In this document: positions 1 to 9,371 of the stretch, piece after piece | Position numbering within the stretch: position 1 is the stretch's first letter | Layout: each line of letters opens with the position of its first letter | Assembly: GCF_030014955.1 (NCBI RefSeq) | Contig: NZ_JAGRPV010000001.1 | Location: 248,001 to 312,000, forward strand | Length of the DNA stretch: 64,000 nucleotides | Direction: 5' to 3' | DNA from: Cohnella hashimotonis | GTDB taxonomy: Bacteria; Bacillota; Bacilli; Paenibacillales; Paenibacillaceae | Program-made: the position numbers and the translations under genes | Notes under the pieces: model-generated | What the model was told of the DNA's origin: nothing | What the model saw: only the letters and a program-made list of their open reading frames with translations | Database searches by the model: none

Positions 1-727
1 CGGCGCACAGCATGCGGATGTACTTGCCGAGCGGAATGCCGAACGCGCGTTTGAATTCCCGTTCAAGATGCGTCCGGCTGAGATGCTGTCTCCTGGCCAG
101 GTCCGTCGCGTTGAAGTCGATGCTAGCATGCTCGTGCAGGTATTGAAGCAGCTCCCTCATCGCCGGAGCGAGCGGACCGTCTCCCGGATCGCCGTCTGGC
201 AAGGCTGCCGCGCGATAAAGACGGATGACGCGAACGAGCAATTGCTGGAACAGGCTTTCCGCCATCAGCGCCGAATGCGGACCGGGATCTTCGATCTCGA
301 CGAAGACGGCATCGAACAACCGCTTTACGTCGCCGCTCGTATCCCGTACCGTGCGGACGCGCCCCAGCCGGTAAAAATCCGCTTCAAGCTTCTGCCGGTA
401 CGCCAGCCGGAACCCGGTGTAGTACAGCCGGTAAGACGCCCCGAGGGAAGCGCCTTGATGCCCTTCTCCCGGCTTCGTCAGAAACAAGTCCCCCTGCCGC
501 ACGCGATACAAATCCCCGTCGATCGAAAACCAGCCCTGCCCTTCATCCACGTAGCACAGCTCGAAGTGCTCGTGCGTATGCCTGTCCACCTGCCAGGTGC
601 TCAGCATTTGGATGCCGATGTACGAAAGGTTGTCGAAATCGTGCTGAAAAGGCCGTTCCTCCCGCCGTTCCGAAGCACCCTTGTCGTTGTTGCGCGAGTC
701 GGGAGGCGGCGTTTGATGTTCGGTCAT
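1..727 (-). CDS. AraC-family transcriptional regulator (3' end outside window)
   Basis: Read on the minus strand from the ATG at 725-727, which follows a GGAGGGGATCGGA ribosome site; about 242 codons are present and the frame runs off the left edge. The N-terminal half has a cupin-like sensor pattern (HTHEHFELCYVDEGQG, then a buried-strand region with DGDLYRVRQGDLFL). The visible C-terminal part begins an AraC helix-turn-helix (DLARRQHLSRTHLEREFKRAFG, split by other residues in the family). It lies 110 nt downstream of the PucR-type gene on the same strand, but no terminator or coupling is visible, so they may be separate units. Its target is probably to the left, outside the window. The family assignment is firm; the ligand is unknown. 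Confidence 0.85.
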   Translation of the reverse strand, partial: MTEHQTPPPDSRNNDKGASERREERPFQHDFDNLSYIGIQMLSTWQVDRHTHEHFELCYVDEGQGWFSIDGDLYRVRQGDLFLTKPGEGHQGASLGASYRLYYTGFRLAYRQKLEADFYRLGRVRTVRDTSGDVKRLFDAVFVEIEDPGPHSALMAESLFQQLLVRVIRLYRAAALPDGDPGDGPLAPAMRELLQYLHEHASIDFNATDLARRQHLSRTHLEREFKRAFGIPLGKYIRMLCA

Positions 728-837
728 TCCGATCCCCTCCTTGCATCGTGAGGTTCAGCGGTTCAATTATAGGCTCGGGATAGTCGGACGGACAAGATGG
801 AATCTTTCTGGCCATAAGCTGAATGAATAAACTGCCG

Positions 838-2493
838 TCAGACCGACTTGCCCTTTAGAATAGGTTCGATGGCTAACGCCAGACGTATTCTCAAACTCTC
901 GGTTGCGTCTTTTAAATGCAGGTTGACGATTTTCTCGCATTTGTCCAGCCGGTAGAGGACGGTATTGCGGTGGACGAAGAGCGTTTTGGCCGTATCGATG
1001 AGATGACAGTGGTTGTCATAGTAGGCTTTAAGCGTTCGAAGCAATTCTTGGCGCTCGCGTTCTTCCAACATATCGAATCCCTTGAAGGTCTCGTCGAAAA
1101 ATCTTCGCAGCTCCTCCGAGGGCAGCAGGCGCAGCAGGTAACCGACGTCGTTGCGGCGATGCGAGAGCACGAAGCGGCTTTTGCCCATCGAATAGCCGGT
1201 CTGCAGCGCCTTAAGCGCTTCTTTGAACGATAAGCCGATGTCGAGCGGGTCCGTTACGGGACTTCCGATTCCAATCGACACCCCGATGAGAGATTGGGAG
1301 AGCAGATCGGAAGAGATTTTCTCCAGCGCGCCCCGCAGTTCCGTTTCGTCAAGCTCGGTGTCGTCTAGTTGGACCAGAAGTCCGAAGGCGTCGTTCCGGG
1401 TGAACATCGTAAACTGGAGACGGAGGGCGTAAAAATGCCGTTTTAGCGTCTCATAATAAATATCCCGCTCGCTCTGCAAGCTTTCTTCCCTGCTGTTTAA
1501 ACCCGTTGCGCGCAAGGATTCCGAAGCAATGTCCAGACGCACGGCGATGAGCAGCATAGGCGTCCGCGGGCGAAGGCCGTATTTTTTGCCTCGATGCAAG
1601 ACCTCCTGCTCCGTGACGAAGTAACCATCGATCAAATCCGCGAAAAATTCATTCTTAAACCTTCGGGATCGCTCCTTGACCGCTTGCCTCTTCATCATCT
1701 CCAGTCCAATGACATTCGCGGCCTGCTCGATCGTCAAGGCCGTCAGCCGATCCTCCTTTTGCAAAAGGGGGAAAGTAACGAGATAACCTTCGTGACGGTA
1801 CGTCTGAATGGGGTGCAGCGCAAGCTCGCGACATTCAGGAAACGAAGCGTCGACCAAGCAGAGCGAGAGCGTCGTCTGAAAAGGCGGAATCGAGGCCAGC
1901 GCGGCGGCAATGGCGGTTACGAGGGGCAAGGCATTTTGGCCGAGGGAGGAGGAGCGCTCCATCATCTCCAGCCGGGACCCGAGCAGGATGACGGGGGAGG
2001 CGATCAGGCTGCTGAGGAAGTCCAGTATTTTGGCCAAGCCGTTGCCGTGCATGATCAAGCCGGAAAATTGCTTGTGTACGGTAAGCGCGTAATGCAGCTC
2101 ATGGTTCTTGTTGTCGAGGATAAAGCTCGTCGATTGTTGGAGGATCTCGCCGAGAGAGAAGGGGACCTCCGACAGCTCGATAAGCGGGAAGCCGAGACGA
2201 TCCGCAACCGCAAGGTCTTCGGGAGAGATCGCCAGCGCGAAGCGCCTGGATTTGACCGCAAGACCGGAGCAGCCCATGGCGTGCATATTCGCAATTAATT
2301 TGCTTAGAGTATCCGGGCTTTGCTTGATAAAATACCCGTTGGATAGCAGAAACTCTTTCTGCTTCAAATAATTGATAATGTCAGGCGCGTCCATGATATT
2401 GACTGTCTGAACCTCGTTCTTAAGCCCCTTGGAGCCCGCAATGACTCTCGCGTTGGCGAAGATCGAATTCCGGATCAATTCGTCTAAATTCAA
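838..2493 (-). CDS. PucR-family transcriptional regulator
   Basis: 551 residues. The N-terminal ~120 residues (MNLDELIRNSIFANARVIAG..., NIMDAPDIINYLKQKEFLLS) match the PucR sensor domain. The middle (~290-430) resembles the CdaR GGDEF-like domain, and the last ~65 residues (NHCHLIDTAKTLFVHRNTVL) are the PucR C-terminal helix-turn-helix. Members of this family regulate purine, allantoin or amino-acid catabolism, usually by responding to a metabolite. It is transcribed divergently from the amidohydrolase/transporter operon starting at 2691, with about 200 nt between them. That arrangement makes it the likely regulator of the operon and of itself. The effector is not deducible. Confidence 0.9.
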   Translation of the reverse strand: MNLDELIRNSIFANARVIAGSKGLKNEVQTVNIMDAPDIINYLKQKEFLLSNGYFIKQSPDTLSKLIANMHAMGCSGLAVKSRRFALAISPEDLAVADRLGFPLIELSEVPFSLGEILQQSTSFILDNKNHELHYALTVHKQFSGLIMHGNGLAKILDFLSSLIASPVILLGSRLEMMERSSSLGQNALPLVTAIAAALASIPPFQTTLSLCLVDASFPECRELALHPIQTYRHEGYLVTFPLLQKEDRLTALTIEQAANVIGLEMMKRQAVKERSRRFKNEFFADLIDGYFVTEQEVLHRGKKYGLRPRTPMLLIAVRLDIASESLRATGLNSREESLQSERDIYYETLKRHFYALRLQFTMFTRNDAFGLLVQLDDTELDETELRGALEKISSDLLSQSLIGVSIGIGSPVTDPLDIGLSFKEALKALQTGYSMGKSRFVLSHRRNDVGYLLRLLPSEELRRFFDETFKGFDMLEERERQELLRTLKAYYDNHCHLIDTAKTLFVHRNTVLYRLDKCEKIVNLHLKDATESLRIRLALAIEPILKGKSV

Positions 2494-2517
2494 ACTAATC
2501 GCCCCTTATTGATGATT

Positions 2518-2536
2518 GTGTTATATAAAGTAACAC
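2518..2536. promoter_or_regulatory. Inverted repeat between divergent PucR gene and catabolic operon
   Basis: GTGTTA (2518-2523) and TAACAC (2531-2536) form perfect 6-bp arms around 7 nt, 25 nt before the PucR start. A direct repeat TTCGTAC also occurs twice further right (about 2571 and 2601). These are the only symmetric elements in the 2494-2690 divergent spacer. A TATAAT lies at 2665-2670, close to the operon start. A role as PucR operator is inference. Confidence 0.4.
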
Positions 2537-2690
2537 AAAAAAGACTGCTATTAACGAGTGGATTAGATGTTTCGTACATATATTCAAATGATTATCGTAT
2601 GATTCGTACCATGACTTTTTCTTTTCCTATCGATATGATGTGAAGGTAAGATGATTATGTTATTTATAATGACATATGCGGGGTGGGCGC

Positions 2691-3893
2691 GTGAAACAAG
2701 ACCGAATCAACGGGATCCGGATCGGCGAAGAATTATTCGATATAACCTTAGATGCGGAAAGCGGAACGATTGCTTCACTCACCTTGGCGAACGGCTCTTC
2801 CTATGAAAAGAGCGAATCGGCAATGGATGCGAACGGACTGATGTACTTGCCGACGCTGAAGGATTGGCACCTGCATCTCGACAAGCACTTTCTGGGGGAA
2901 CCTTGGAAGCCGCTGCAGCCTTTCCTTGATCTCCCCGACCAGCTCCGATTCGAAAAGTCGCTTCTTCATGCGCTTCCGACGACTGCCGCGGAAAGAGCGC
3001 GCAGGCTGCTGAACAGGCTGTTGGAAATGGGAACGACCTCGATCAGAACGCATGTCGATGTGGATCCGGAGATCGGGCTAAGGCATCTGGAGGATGTTCT
3101 TCAAATAAGGGAAGAGTTCCGTGGGATTTTCGACATCGAGGTTGTCGCCTTTCCTCAGCAAGGTCTGCTTAGGTCCAATTCCCTTAGCGTTATGAGGGAA
3201 GCGATGCGATCGGGCGCTGACCTCATCGGTGGAGTCGACCCGGCCGGCTTGGACAGAGAGGTCGACATCAGTCTGGAGGCGATGTTCGAGCTGTCTGCGG
3301 AATACGACGCGGGGGTCGATCTGCATCTTCATGACCCTGGACATCTCGGCCTCTATACGATCGAGCGCTTCATTGACCTCACCGTAGCGTCGGGCAAACG
3401 AGGCCGCACGGCGGTCAGTCACGCTTATTGCCTCGGGCAAGTTGGCGAGGCGGAATCTCTCGAGATCGCTCACAAGCTGAGAGAAGCCGACGTCGCGATC
3501 ATCACGAGCGTTCCGATCGATTCTTCCATGCCCAGAGTGGATCAACTCCTTCAGGCGGGCGTGAGGGTCGGCGTGGGCTGCGACAATATCCTTGACGCCT
3601 GGAGCCCGTTCGGCAACGGAGATTTGCTAGCCCGAGGGAGCAGGCTCGCCGAGAAGCTAAGATGGCGGACGAATCAAGAGCTGCTGCTCGCCTACCCCCT
3701 TATCACGGCCGCTCCGCTGCGTCCGAGAGTCGGAGATCGCGCTGATTTTATGCTTGTCGACGCCATGAATCCGATGCACGCGTTATCCTCCGCGCCCAAG
3801 CGGGAAGCGGTCTTCGCGGGAGGAAAGCTGGTCGGAGGAAGCTGGCATCAGGATGGCGCCATTCCGCTGCCGAGGGCGCAGGTCGGATCGTGA
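2691..3893 (+). CDS. Cytosine deaminase-like amidohydrolase
   Basis: About 400 residues, metal-dependent amidohydrolase superfamily. Visible motifs in order: HLHLDK (metal pair), THVD, DLHLHDPG, SHAYCL, then GCDN followed by D-W-P-G in the same pattern as CodA (GHDD...DPWYPLG). The acidic residue after the third metal histidine, Glu in E. coli CodA, seems to be Asp here (HLHD). This suggests a different ring substrate. I chose the GTG at 2691, preceded by GGGGTGGG; an in-frame ATG at 2676 is the alternative. It is the first gene of an operon with ABC permeases, a binding protein and two ACMSD-like hydrolases. Deamination of a pyrimidine- or triazine-like ring is the best guess, not established. 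Confidence 0.8.
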   Translation: MKQDRINGIRIGEELFDITLDAESGTIASLTLANGSSYEKSESAMDANGLMYLPTLKDWHLHLDKHFLGEPWKPLQPFLDLPDQLRFEKSLLHALPTTAAERARRLLNRLLEMGTTSIRTHVDVDPEIGLRHLEDVLQIREEFRGIFDIEVVAFPQQGLLRSNSLSVMREAMRSGADLIGGVDPAGLDREVDISLEAMFELSAEYDAGVDLHLHDPGHLGLYTIERFIDLTVASGKRGRTAVSHAYCLGQVGEAESLEIAHKLREADVAIITSVPIDSSMPRVDQLLQAGVRVGVGCDNILDAWSPFGNGDLLARGSRLAEKLRWRTNQELLLAYPLITAAPLRPRVGDRADFMLVDAMNPMHALSSAPKREAVFAGGKLVGGSWHQDGAIPLPRAQVGS

Positions 3894-3906
3894 AGGAGGG
3901 GAGAAT

Positions 3907-4854
3907 ATGCGGCGAGCCATGCTGCGCTCGGAATGGATGAAGCTGAAGCGCCACTGGATTTTGGCACTGATGATCGTGCCGGGGATGGGCTATCTCGTTC
4001 TGAACAATTATCTGCCTATGGTCGGAGTGATCATCGCGTTCAAAAATATCGACTATTCCTACAACGGCCTGCTGGGCAAAATCATTCACAGCGAATGGAT
4101 CGGCTTCAGCAATTTCGAATACTTGTTCCAATCCTCCGATGCCTGGACCATTACTCGCAATACGATTTTGTACAACGGAACGTTTATCGTGCTGACGACG
4201 ATTGTTGCCGTTGCGCTTGCCATCCTGCTGAACGAAGTGCGCCACCGCTTCTTTTCCAGACTGTACCAGAGCGTCATCCTGCTTCCTTATTTGCTCTCGA
4301 TGGTCGTTGTCAGCTACTTCGTTTTGGCGATGCTGAACGAACAGAACGGGTTCATCAACAAGCAGGCCCTTAGCCAGCTTGGCATGGAGCCGATCTCCTG
4401 GTATACGGAAGCCAAGTATTGGCCTTATATTCTGACGTTCGTTCATTTATGGAAAACGGCCGGGTACCTGTGCATTGTCTATCTTGCTTCGATCGTGGGG
4501 ATCGATGCCGAGTATTACGAGGCGGCAACCGTTGACGGAGCGAGCCGGATCCACCAGATTCGAATGATCACCGTTCCGCTGCTGAAGCCCACGATCGTCG
4601 TCATGATGCTCCTCGCCGTGGGACAGATTTTTTACGCAGACTTTGGTCTATTCTATCAGGTTCCGCTCAATTCCGGCGCCATTCAGCCGACGACGGACGT
4701 CATCGATACATACGTCTACCGCGGCCTGATGAAGTTCGGAGACATCGGAATGTCGTCTGCGGCAGGCCTCTATCAATCGACGGTCGGGTTCGTCCTCGTT
4801 CTGCTCACCAATTACATGGTGCGCCGCAGAAACCGCGAACTGGCGCTGTTCTAG
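3907..4854 (+). CDS. LplB-type ABC transporter permease
   Basis: 315 residues from the ATG at 3907, which follows GAAGGAGGGG (an upstream in-frame ATG at 3853 lies inside the previous gene). Six hydrophobic segments are seen, with the EAA-type loop (EYYEAATVDGASRIHQIRMITVPLL) that contacts the ATPase. The LplB/CUT1 subgroup is indicated by the N-terminal PGMGYLVLNNYLPMVG pattern. It starts 13 nt after the amidohydrolase and is followed 14 nt later by its partner permease. No ATPase is encoded nearby, as is usual for Lpl-type systems that share an MsmX-like ATPase. Confidence 0.9.
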   Translation: MRRAMLRSEWMKLKRHWILALMIVPGMGYLVLNNYLPMVGVIIAFKNIDYSYNGLLGKIIHSEWIGFSNFEYLFQSSDAWTITRNTILYNGTFIVLTTIVAVALAILLNEVRHRFFSRLYQSVILLPYLLSMVVVSYFVLAMLNEQNGFINKQALSQLGMEPISWYTEAKYWPYILTFVHLWKTAGYLCIVYLASIVGIDAEYYEAATVDGASRIHQIRMITVPLLKPTIVVMMLLAVGQIFYADFGLFYQVPLNSGAIQPTTDVIDTYVYRGLMKFGDIGMSSAAGLYQSTVGFVLVLLTNYMVRRRNRELALF

Positions 4855-4868
4855 GAGGGGAGACATCC

Positions 4869-5750
4869 ATGAAGCCCAGCCTGTCGTCTCAAGCGATCTC
4901 GCACGCGCTGATCGGAGCAGCCGCTCTTGTTTGCTTTCTTCCCTTCCTGTTGCTTGTCTCCGCGTCCTTCACGGACGAAGGCTCCATCATTCGGCACGGC
5001 TATTCGTTTCTGCCGAGAGCCTTCAGCTTGGATGCCTATGCCTACCTGCTGGACCAATCCGCGACGATCGTCCGGGCTTACGGGATCTCCGCGCTGGTGA
5101 CCGCGGCCGGCACGGCGATCGGTCTCGCAATCTCCACGCTGCTCGCTTATCCTTTATCCCGGCCGACGATGCCGTGCCGGGGAACCGCGACCTTTCTGGT
5201 GTTCTTCACAATGCTTTTCCACGGCGGGCTTGTCTCCTTCTATCTGGTCTATACCGATCTGCTCTCGGTTAAAAATACGATCTGGGCGCTGATGCTGCCG
5301 AATCTGTTGACCAACGGCTTCTTTATTCTTTTGATGAGAAGCTTCTTCCAGACCTCCATTCCGGCCCCGATTATCGAATCCTCCTACATCGACGGCGCCA
5401 ACGACTTCAAGATCTTCGTCCGGATGGTGCTGCCGCTCTCGCTTCCGATCCTGGCGACCATCGGCTTGATGACGCTCATCTCCTATTGGAACGATTGGAT
5501 GAACGGACTTATCTTTATTACCGACACCTCGCTCTACAGCATTCAGAATCTCCTCTATCGGATGCTTGCGGACGTTCAGTATTTGCAAAACAACAACCTG
5601 AACGGAATCCAGACGAAAAGTGCCGGGATTCCCCTTACGACCGTTCGAATGGCCATTGCCGTCGTCGGCATCCTGCCGCTGCTGTGCGCGTATCCGTTCT
5701 TCCAGAAGTACTTTGTCAAAGGGTTGACGATCGGCGCAGTAAAGGGTTGA
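4869..5750 (+). CDS. LplC-type ABC transporter permease
   Basis: 293 residues with six predicted membrane segments. The inner-membrane coupling loop reads IESSYIDGANDFKIFVRMVL, and the C-terminus PFFQKYFVKGLTIGAVKG is the typical LplC tail. An AGGAGGGG site precedes the ATG. It pairs with the permease at 3907 to form the membrane channel for the binding lipoprotein encoded next. CUT1 transporters of this subgroup mostly carry oligosaccharides, but here the neighbours are amidohydrolases rather than glycosidases, so the cargo may not be a plain sugar. Confidence 0.9.
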   Translation: MKPSLSSQAISHALIGAAALVCFLPFLLLVSASFTDEGSIIRHGYSFLPRAFSLDAYAYLLDQSATIVRAYGISALVTAAGTAIGLAISTLLAYPLSRPTMPCRGTATFLVFFTMLFHGGLVSFYLVYTDLLSVKNTIWALMLPNLLTNGFFILLMRSFFQTSIPAPIIESSYIDGANDFKIFVRMVLPLSLPILATIGLMTLISYWNDWMNGLIFITDTSLYSIQNLLYRMLADVQYLQNNNLNGIQTKSAGIPLTTVRMAIAVVGILPLLCAYPFFQKYFVKGLTIGAVKG

Positions 5751-5821
5751 TTCCGATTGTGTCCGGGAACCGCGGCCCGGTGCATGATATAGCCAAAAAA
5801 ACATGGAGTGGGGGAAGTTGA

Positions 5822-7315
5822 ATGTTCATGAATAACAAAAAGCGGGGACTCGCGCTATCCATTATGGCGGGAGTCGCGATGCTGCTAAGCGCATGCGGAG
5901 ATTCCGATTCGAACGAGTCGGCGTCGTCGCACAGCTCCGGGGCATCCGCAGGGAGCAAGCCGGTTGAGCTGGTCATGACGTATCCGGCGTTCGGCGACGT
6001 CTCGGATCTTGAGTCCGTTCAGGGCGCGATCAACGAACTCGCCGCGGCCAAGATCGGAGCGACGGTCAAGCTCGTGCCGATCGGCGTGTCGAACTATGCC
6101 CAGCAGATCAATCTGATGCTGGCGGGGAACGAGAAGCTCGATCTGTTGTACGCGAGCGTGTGGTTCGGTATGGACTCGCAGGTAGCCAAAAAGCAGTTGG
6201 CGCCTCTGGACGATCTGATCCGGCAATACGGCTCGGGAATTACCGATTCGGTCGATGCCGAATTCCTCGAAGCCGGCAAGGTGAACGGGAAGCAGTACGG
6301 AATACCGAGCAACAAGGCTTACTCGCTTACGCCGAGTCTGGTGATGCGCAAGGATATCGCCGACAAGTATGGGATCACGGAAGCCTCCGTCTCCGGAATC
6401 GGCGATATCGGGCCGCTGCTCGCGACGATCAAGGCGAAGGAACCGAGTATCGTCCCGCTGGTCAGCTACTCGCTGAGCGAGACGCCGGTCAACCAGATGC
6501 TCTACGGGGATCCGATGGGCATCACGCCGGGCTCCGTCCCCTTCGGGTCGTCCGATCTTAAGCTTCAGGACGTCTACGAATCGAAGGACTACGCCGACCG
6601 CGTTGCCATCGTCAACAAATGGTATGAAGCGGGTTATCTGAGCAAGGACGTCGCCACGACGCAAGAGTCGGGTCCAAGCCTGCTGAAGGCGGGGAAGGGA
6701 TTCGCCTTTATCCGGAATATCAACGATTGTTATTCCGAGCAGCTCTCGGCCGGAACCGAAGTAATCTGCGCGCCGCTTAACGCCCCTTACATTACGAGAA
6801 ACAGCGTCGCCTCCAACCTGATGTCGATCTCCCAAAACAGCAAGAACCCCGAGATGGCGATGAAGTTCCTGAATCTTCTGTATACCGACAAGGACATCGT
6901 CAACTTGTTCACCAACGGCATCGAAGGCAAGCACTACGTGAAGAGCGGTGATGCGGTCATCGCCAAGCCGGCGGGCCAGACCGGCACCGGCTATGATTCC
7001 AACCAAACCGTGGTAGGCAACAACTTCCTGTCCTATGTATGGGAGGGTACGGATCCGAATATCTGGACGGCCACGAAGGAGCGGAACGCCAACGCCGTCA
7101 AGTCGCAAGCCATGGGCTTCAGCTTCGACATGGACGCGGTCAAGAACGAGATTACCGCTGTCAGCAACGTCTCGAACCAATACAGCCTGTTCCTGGAGAC
7201 GGGCGTGTCCCCGCCGGAAAAGCTGCAGGAGTTCGTCGGCAAGCTGAAGGATGCGGGCATCGAAAAGATCATCGCAGAGAAGCAGAAGCAATTGGACGAA
7301 TGGCTCAAGCTGTAA
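5822..7315 (+). CDS. ABC transporter substrate-binding lipoprotein (LplA/DUF3502 type)
   Basis: 497 residues. A lipoprotein signal is visible: positively charged MFMNNKKRG, hydrophobic stretch, then the lipobox LLSAC with Cys at about residue 22. The mature domain is a cluster-type solute-binding fold, and the C-terminal ~130 residues match DUF3502 of LplA-like proteins. The ribosome site GGGGGAAG lies before the ATG. It would sit on the outer face of the membrane and deliver ligand to the permeases encoded just upstream (71 nt gap). The Ser/Gly-rich linker after the Cys is usual for Gram-positive lipoproteins. Confidence 0.9.
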   Translation: MFMNNKKRGLALSIMAGVAMLLSACGDSDSNESASSHSSGASAGSKPVELVMTYPAFGDVSDLESVQGAINELAAAKIGATVKLVPIGVSNYAQQINLMLAGNEKLDLLYASVWFGMDSQVAKKQLAPLDDLIRQYGSGITDSVDAEFLEAGKVNGKQYGIPSNKAYSLTPSLVMRKDIADKYGITEASVSGIGDIGPLLATIKAKEPSIVPLVSYSLSETPVNQMLYGDPMGITPGSVPFGSSDLKLQDVYESKDYADRVAIVNKWYEAGYLSKDVATTQESGPSLLKAGKGFAFIRNINDCYSEQLSAGTEVICAPLNAPYITRNSVASNLMSISQNSKNPEMAMKFLNLLYTDKDIVNLFTNGIEGKHYVKSGDAVIAKPAGQTGTGYDSNQTVVGNNFLSYVWEGTDPNIWTATKERNANAVKSQAMGFSFDMDAVKNEITAVSNVSNQYSLFLETGVSPPEKLQEFVGKLKDAGIEKIIAEKQKQLDEWLKL

Positions 7316-7348
7316 CGTTTATCGATTAAGAAAGGAGCGCAGCCGACG

Positions 7349-8329
7349 ATGTCTTCCTATCCCTTCATTGACGTTCACCATCATATCGTTCCAAGGCCCG
7401 TCGCTCGCAAGATGAAGGAGCTGAACATGGCGCCGTTTGGACCGATGGCCCAATGGTCTCCCGCGTTTTCTCTCGAGAAGATGGATCTCGCAGGCATCGC
7501 TGCCTCCGTATTGTCTGCGCCCGCCGCACCCGCATTCGTCCCGCCCGAGGAATCCAGGGTTCTCGTTCGGGAGACGAACGAGTATTTCGCCGAACTCGCC
7601 CGGAGTTACCCGGGACGCTTTGGGGCTTTCGCTACGCTTCCGATGCCGGACGTCGCCGCCTCCGCGGAAGAGGCGATCTATGCGCTCGACGTCTTGAAGC
7701 TCGACGGCGTTGCATTCCAGTCCAGCCATGACGGAAAATATTTGGCCGATCCCGCCTTTGCCGAACTGCTCGCGGAATTGGATCGCCGAGGCGCGATAAC
7801 GTTCATCCATCCGATTCTGATTCGCGAGCACATCGCCGGCTTGTCCCCGGCGCTGCTCGAAGGAACCTTCGACTCGACGCGCAACGTGACGGCGATGGCC
7901 GCGAACCGGATATTCGACAAATATCCGAATATCCGCTTTATTATCCCGCATACCGGAGGCATGGTTCCCTACATTATGTGGAGAATCGCCTTGGCCGCCA
8001 TGGCCGCCGATGCCGGCGCCCCCGATCGATTCCTGGCGGTGGAGCCGTCGGAGGCCGATTTTGCCAAGGAATTCGCGATTCTCGAACGGCTCTACTATGA
8101 TACGGCCGTCAACGTGGGGCCTCTGCCCAAGCTGATGAAGCCCTCGCAAATTTTGTTCGGCACCGATGTTCCGTTTCCGAGCGACATCCTCGTTCGTCAT
8201 CAGAAGGAAGGCGTCCTGAAGCTGGAGGCGGAGGGAGAAGAAGACACGGCGCGAGCGATCGCTTACGGGAATGCGCTCCGGTTGTTCCCGCGGTTCGCCG
8301 GCTATCCAGAGAGGATGAAGAACCTATGA
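7349..8329 (+). CDS. ACMSD-superfamily amidohydrolase, copy 1
   Basis: 326 residues, amidohydrolase-2 (ACMSD-like) TIM barrel. Metal-binding signatures are IDVHHHI at the N-terminus, FIHP in the middle, IIPHTGGMVPY, and LFGTDVPFPS near the C-terminus with the catalytic Asp. This superfamily holds non-oxidative decarboxylases (ACMSD, gamma-resorcylate, 5-carboxyvanillate, isoorotate) and some hydrolases. It lies 33 nt after the binding protein and overlaps the next gene by 4 nt (ATGA), so it is co-translated with a close paralogue. The substrate is unknown; decarboxylation or ring hydrolysis downstream of the deaminase-like enzyme is inferred. Confidence 0.85.
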   Translation: MSSYPFIDVHHHIVPRPVARKMKELNMAPFGPMAQWSPAFSLEKMDLAGIAASVLSAPAAPAFVPPEESRVLVRETNEYFAELARSYPGRFGAFATLPMPDVAASAEEAIYALDVLKLDGVAFQSSHDGKYLADPAFAELLAELDRRGAITFIHPILIREHIAGLSPALLEGTFDSTRNVTAMAANRIFDKYPNIRFIIPHTGGMVPYIMWRIALAAMAADAGAPDRFLAVEPSEADFAKEFAILERLYYDTAVNVGPLPKLMKPSQILFGTDVPFPSDILVRHQKEGVLKLEAEGEEDTARAIAYGNALRLFPRFAGYPERMKNL

Positions 8330-9291
8330 ACAGATCCATACCCTTAATCGACGTTCACCATCATATCGTGTCGCCGCCGGTGCTGGCGCAGATGAAGCGG
8401 CTGGGCATCCCTAAGCCGAGTATCCTGCCGGACTGGTCGCCGGGATTCTCGCTGGAGAAGATGGCGGAAGCGAATATCGACTTGTCCATTCTGTCCGCGC
8501 CGGGCGCGCCGGACTTTCTGCCGCCGGAGGAGATCTCGTCTGTGCTTAGAGAAGTGAACGACTACTTCGCCAGCCTGGTCTCGGCGCATCCGACAAAGTT
8601 CGGTGCGTTCGGGACGCTCCCGATGCACAGCGGGGAGGCGGCCGCGCGCGAGGCGGCGTACGCGCTGGATACGCTCAAGCTGGAAGGGGTTGCCTTCCAG
8701 TCCAGTTGGGAAGACAAGTATTTGAGCCATCCGGATTACGAGGAACTGCTCGCCGAGTTGGATCGCCGCGAAGCCGTCGCGTTCATCCATCCGATCCTGC
8801 TCAAGCAGAATATCGCGGGCCTGTCTCCCGCGCTGCTGGAAGGCACATTCGACACGACTCGCAACGTAACGACGATGGCGGTGCATCGGATTTTCGACCG
8901 TTATCCTCGCATCAAGTTCATCATTCCGCATACGGGAGGCATGGTTCCGTACATCAAGTGGAGAATTGCAGCGGCCGTCATTCACGCGGAGCATCTGGAA
9001 GAGACGCCGGAATCGTACGAGCGCGAGATGGCTAAGCTGGATCGGCTCTACTACGACACGACGTTGAACCTGGGACCGCTGCAGAAGCTGATTCCCCATT
9101 CGCAGATACTATTCGGTGCGGATATTCCATTCCCGTCCGAGGCGGTCGTTCGCTATCAGATCGATTCCGTGCTCAAGGACGCGGCGGAATACGGGGAAGA
9201 GAACGTGAAGGCGATCGCCTTCGGGAATGCCTTGCGCCTGTTCCCGCGGTTAAGGGAGGCGTTCCCCCAAGCGAGTTCGCCCGTACTGTAA
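8326..9291 (+). CDS. ACMSD-superfamily amidohydrolase, copy 2
   Basis: 321 residues and clearly paralogous to the gene before it: IDVHHHIV, SLEKM, LSPALLEGTFD, FIIPHTGGMVPYI and the LFGADIPFPS block recur in the same order. One visible difference is FGADIPFP here against FGTDVPFP in copy 1. It starts inside the last codon of copy 1 (ATGA overlap), indicating translational coupling. The two could form a heteromer, or act on two related intermediates. It is the last gene of the operon before the terminator at 9372. Confidence 0.85.
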   Translation: MNRSIPLIDVHHHIVSPPVLAQMKRLGIPKPSILPDWSPGFSLEKMAEANIDLSILSAPGAPDFLPPEEISSVLREVNDYFASLVSAHPTKFGAFGTLPMHSGEAAAREAAYALDTLKLEGVAFQSSWEDKYLSHPDYEELLAELDRREAVAFIHPILLKQNIAGLSPALLEGTFDTTRNVTTMAVHRIFDRYPRIKFIIPHTGGMVPYIKWRIAAAVIHAEHLEETPESYEREMAKLDRLYYDTTLNLGPLQKLIPHSQILFGADIPFPSEAVVRYQIDSVLKDAAEYGEENVKAIAFGNALRLFPRLREAFPQASSPVL

Positions 9292-9371
9292 TGCTAAGGG
9301 ATTCAAACGGAAGGAACGAAGCGGGAGGGCCCAAATGAAAGCCAGGCTCCATTGGCGTTCGTGCCTCCATC

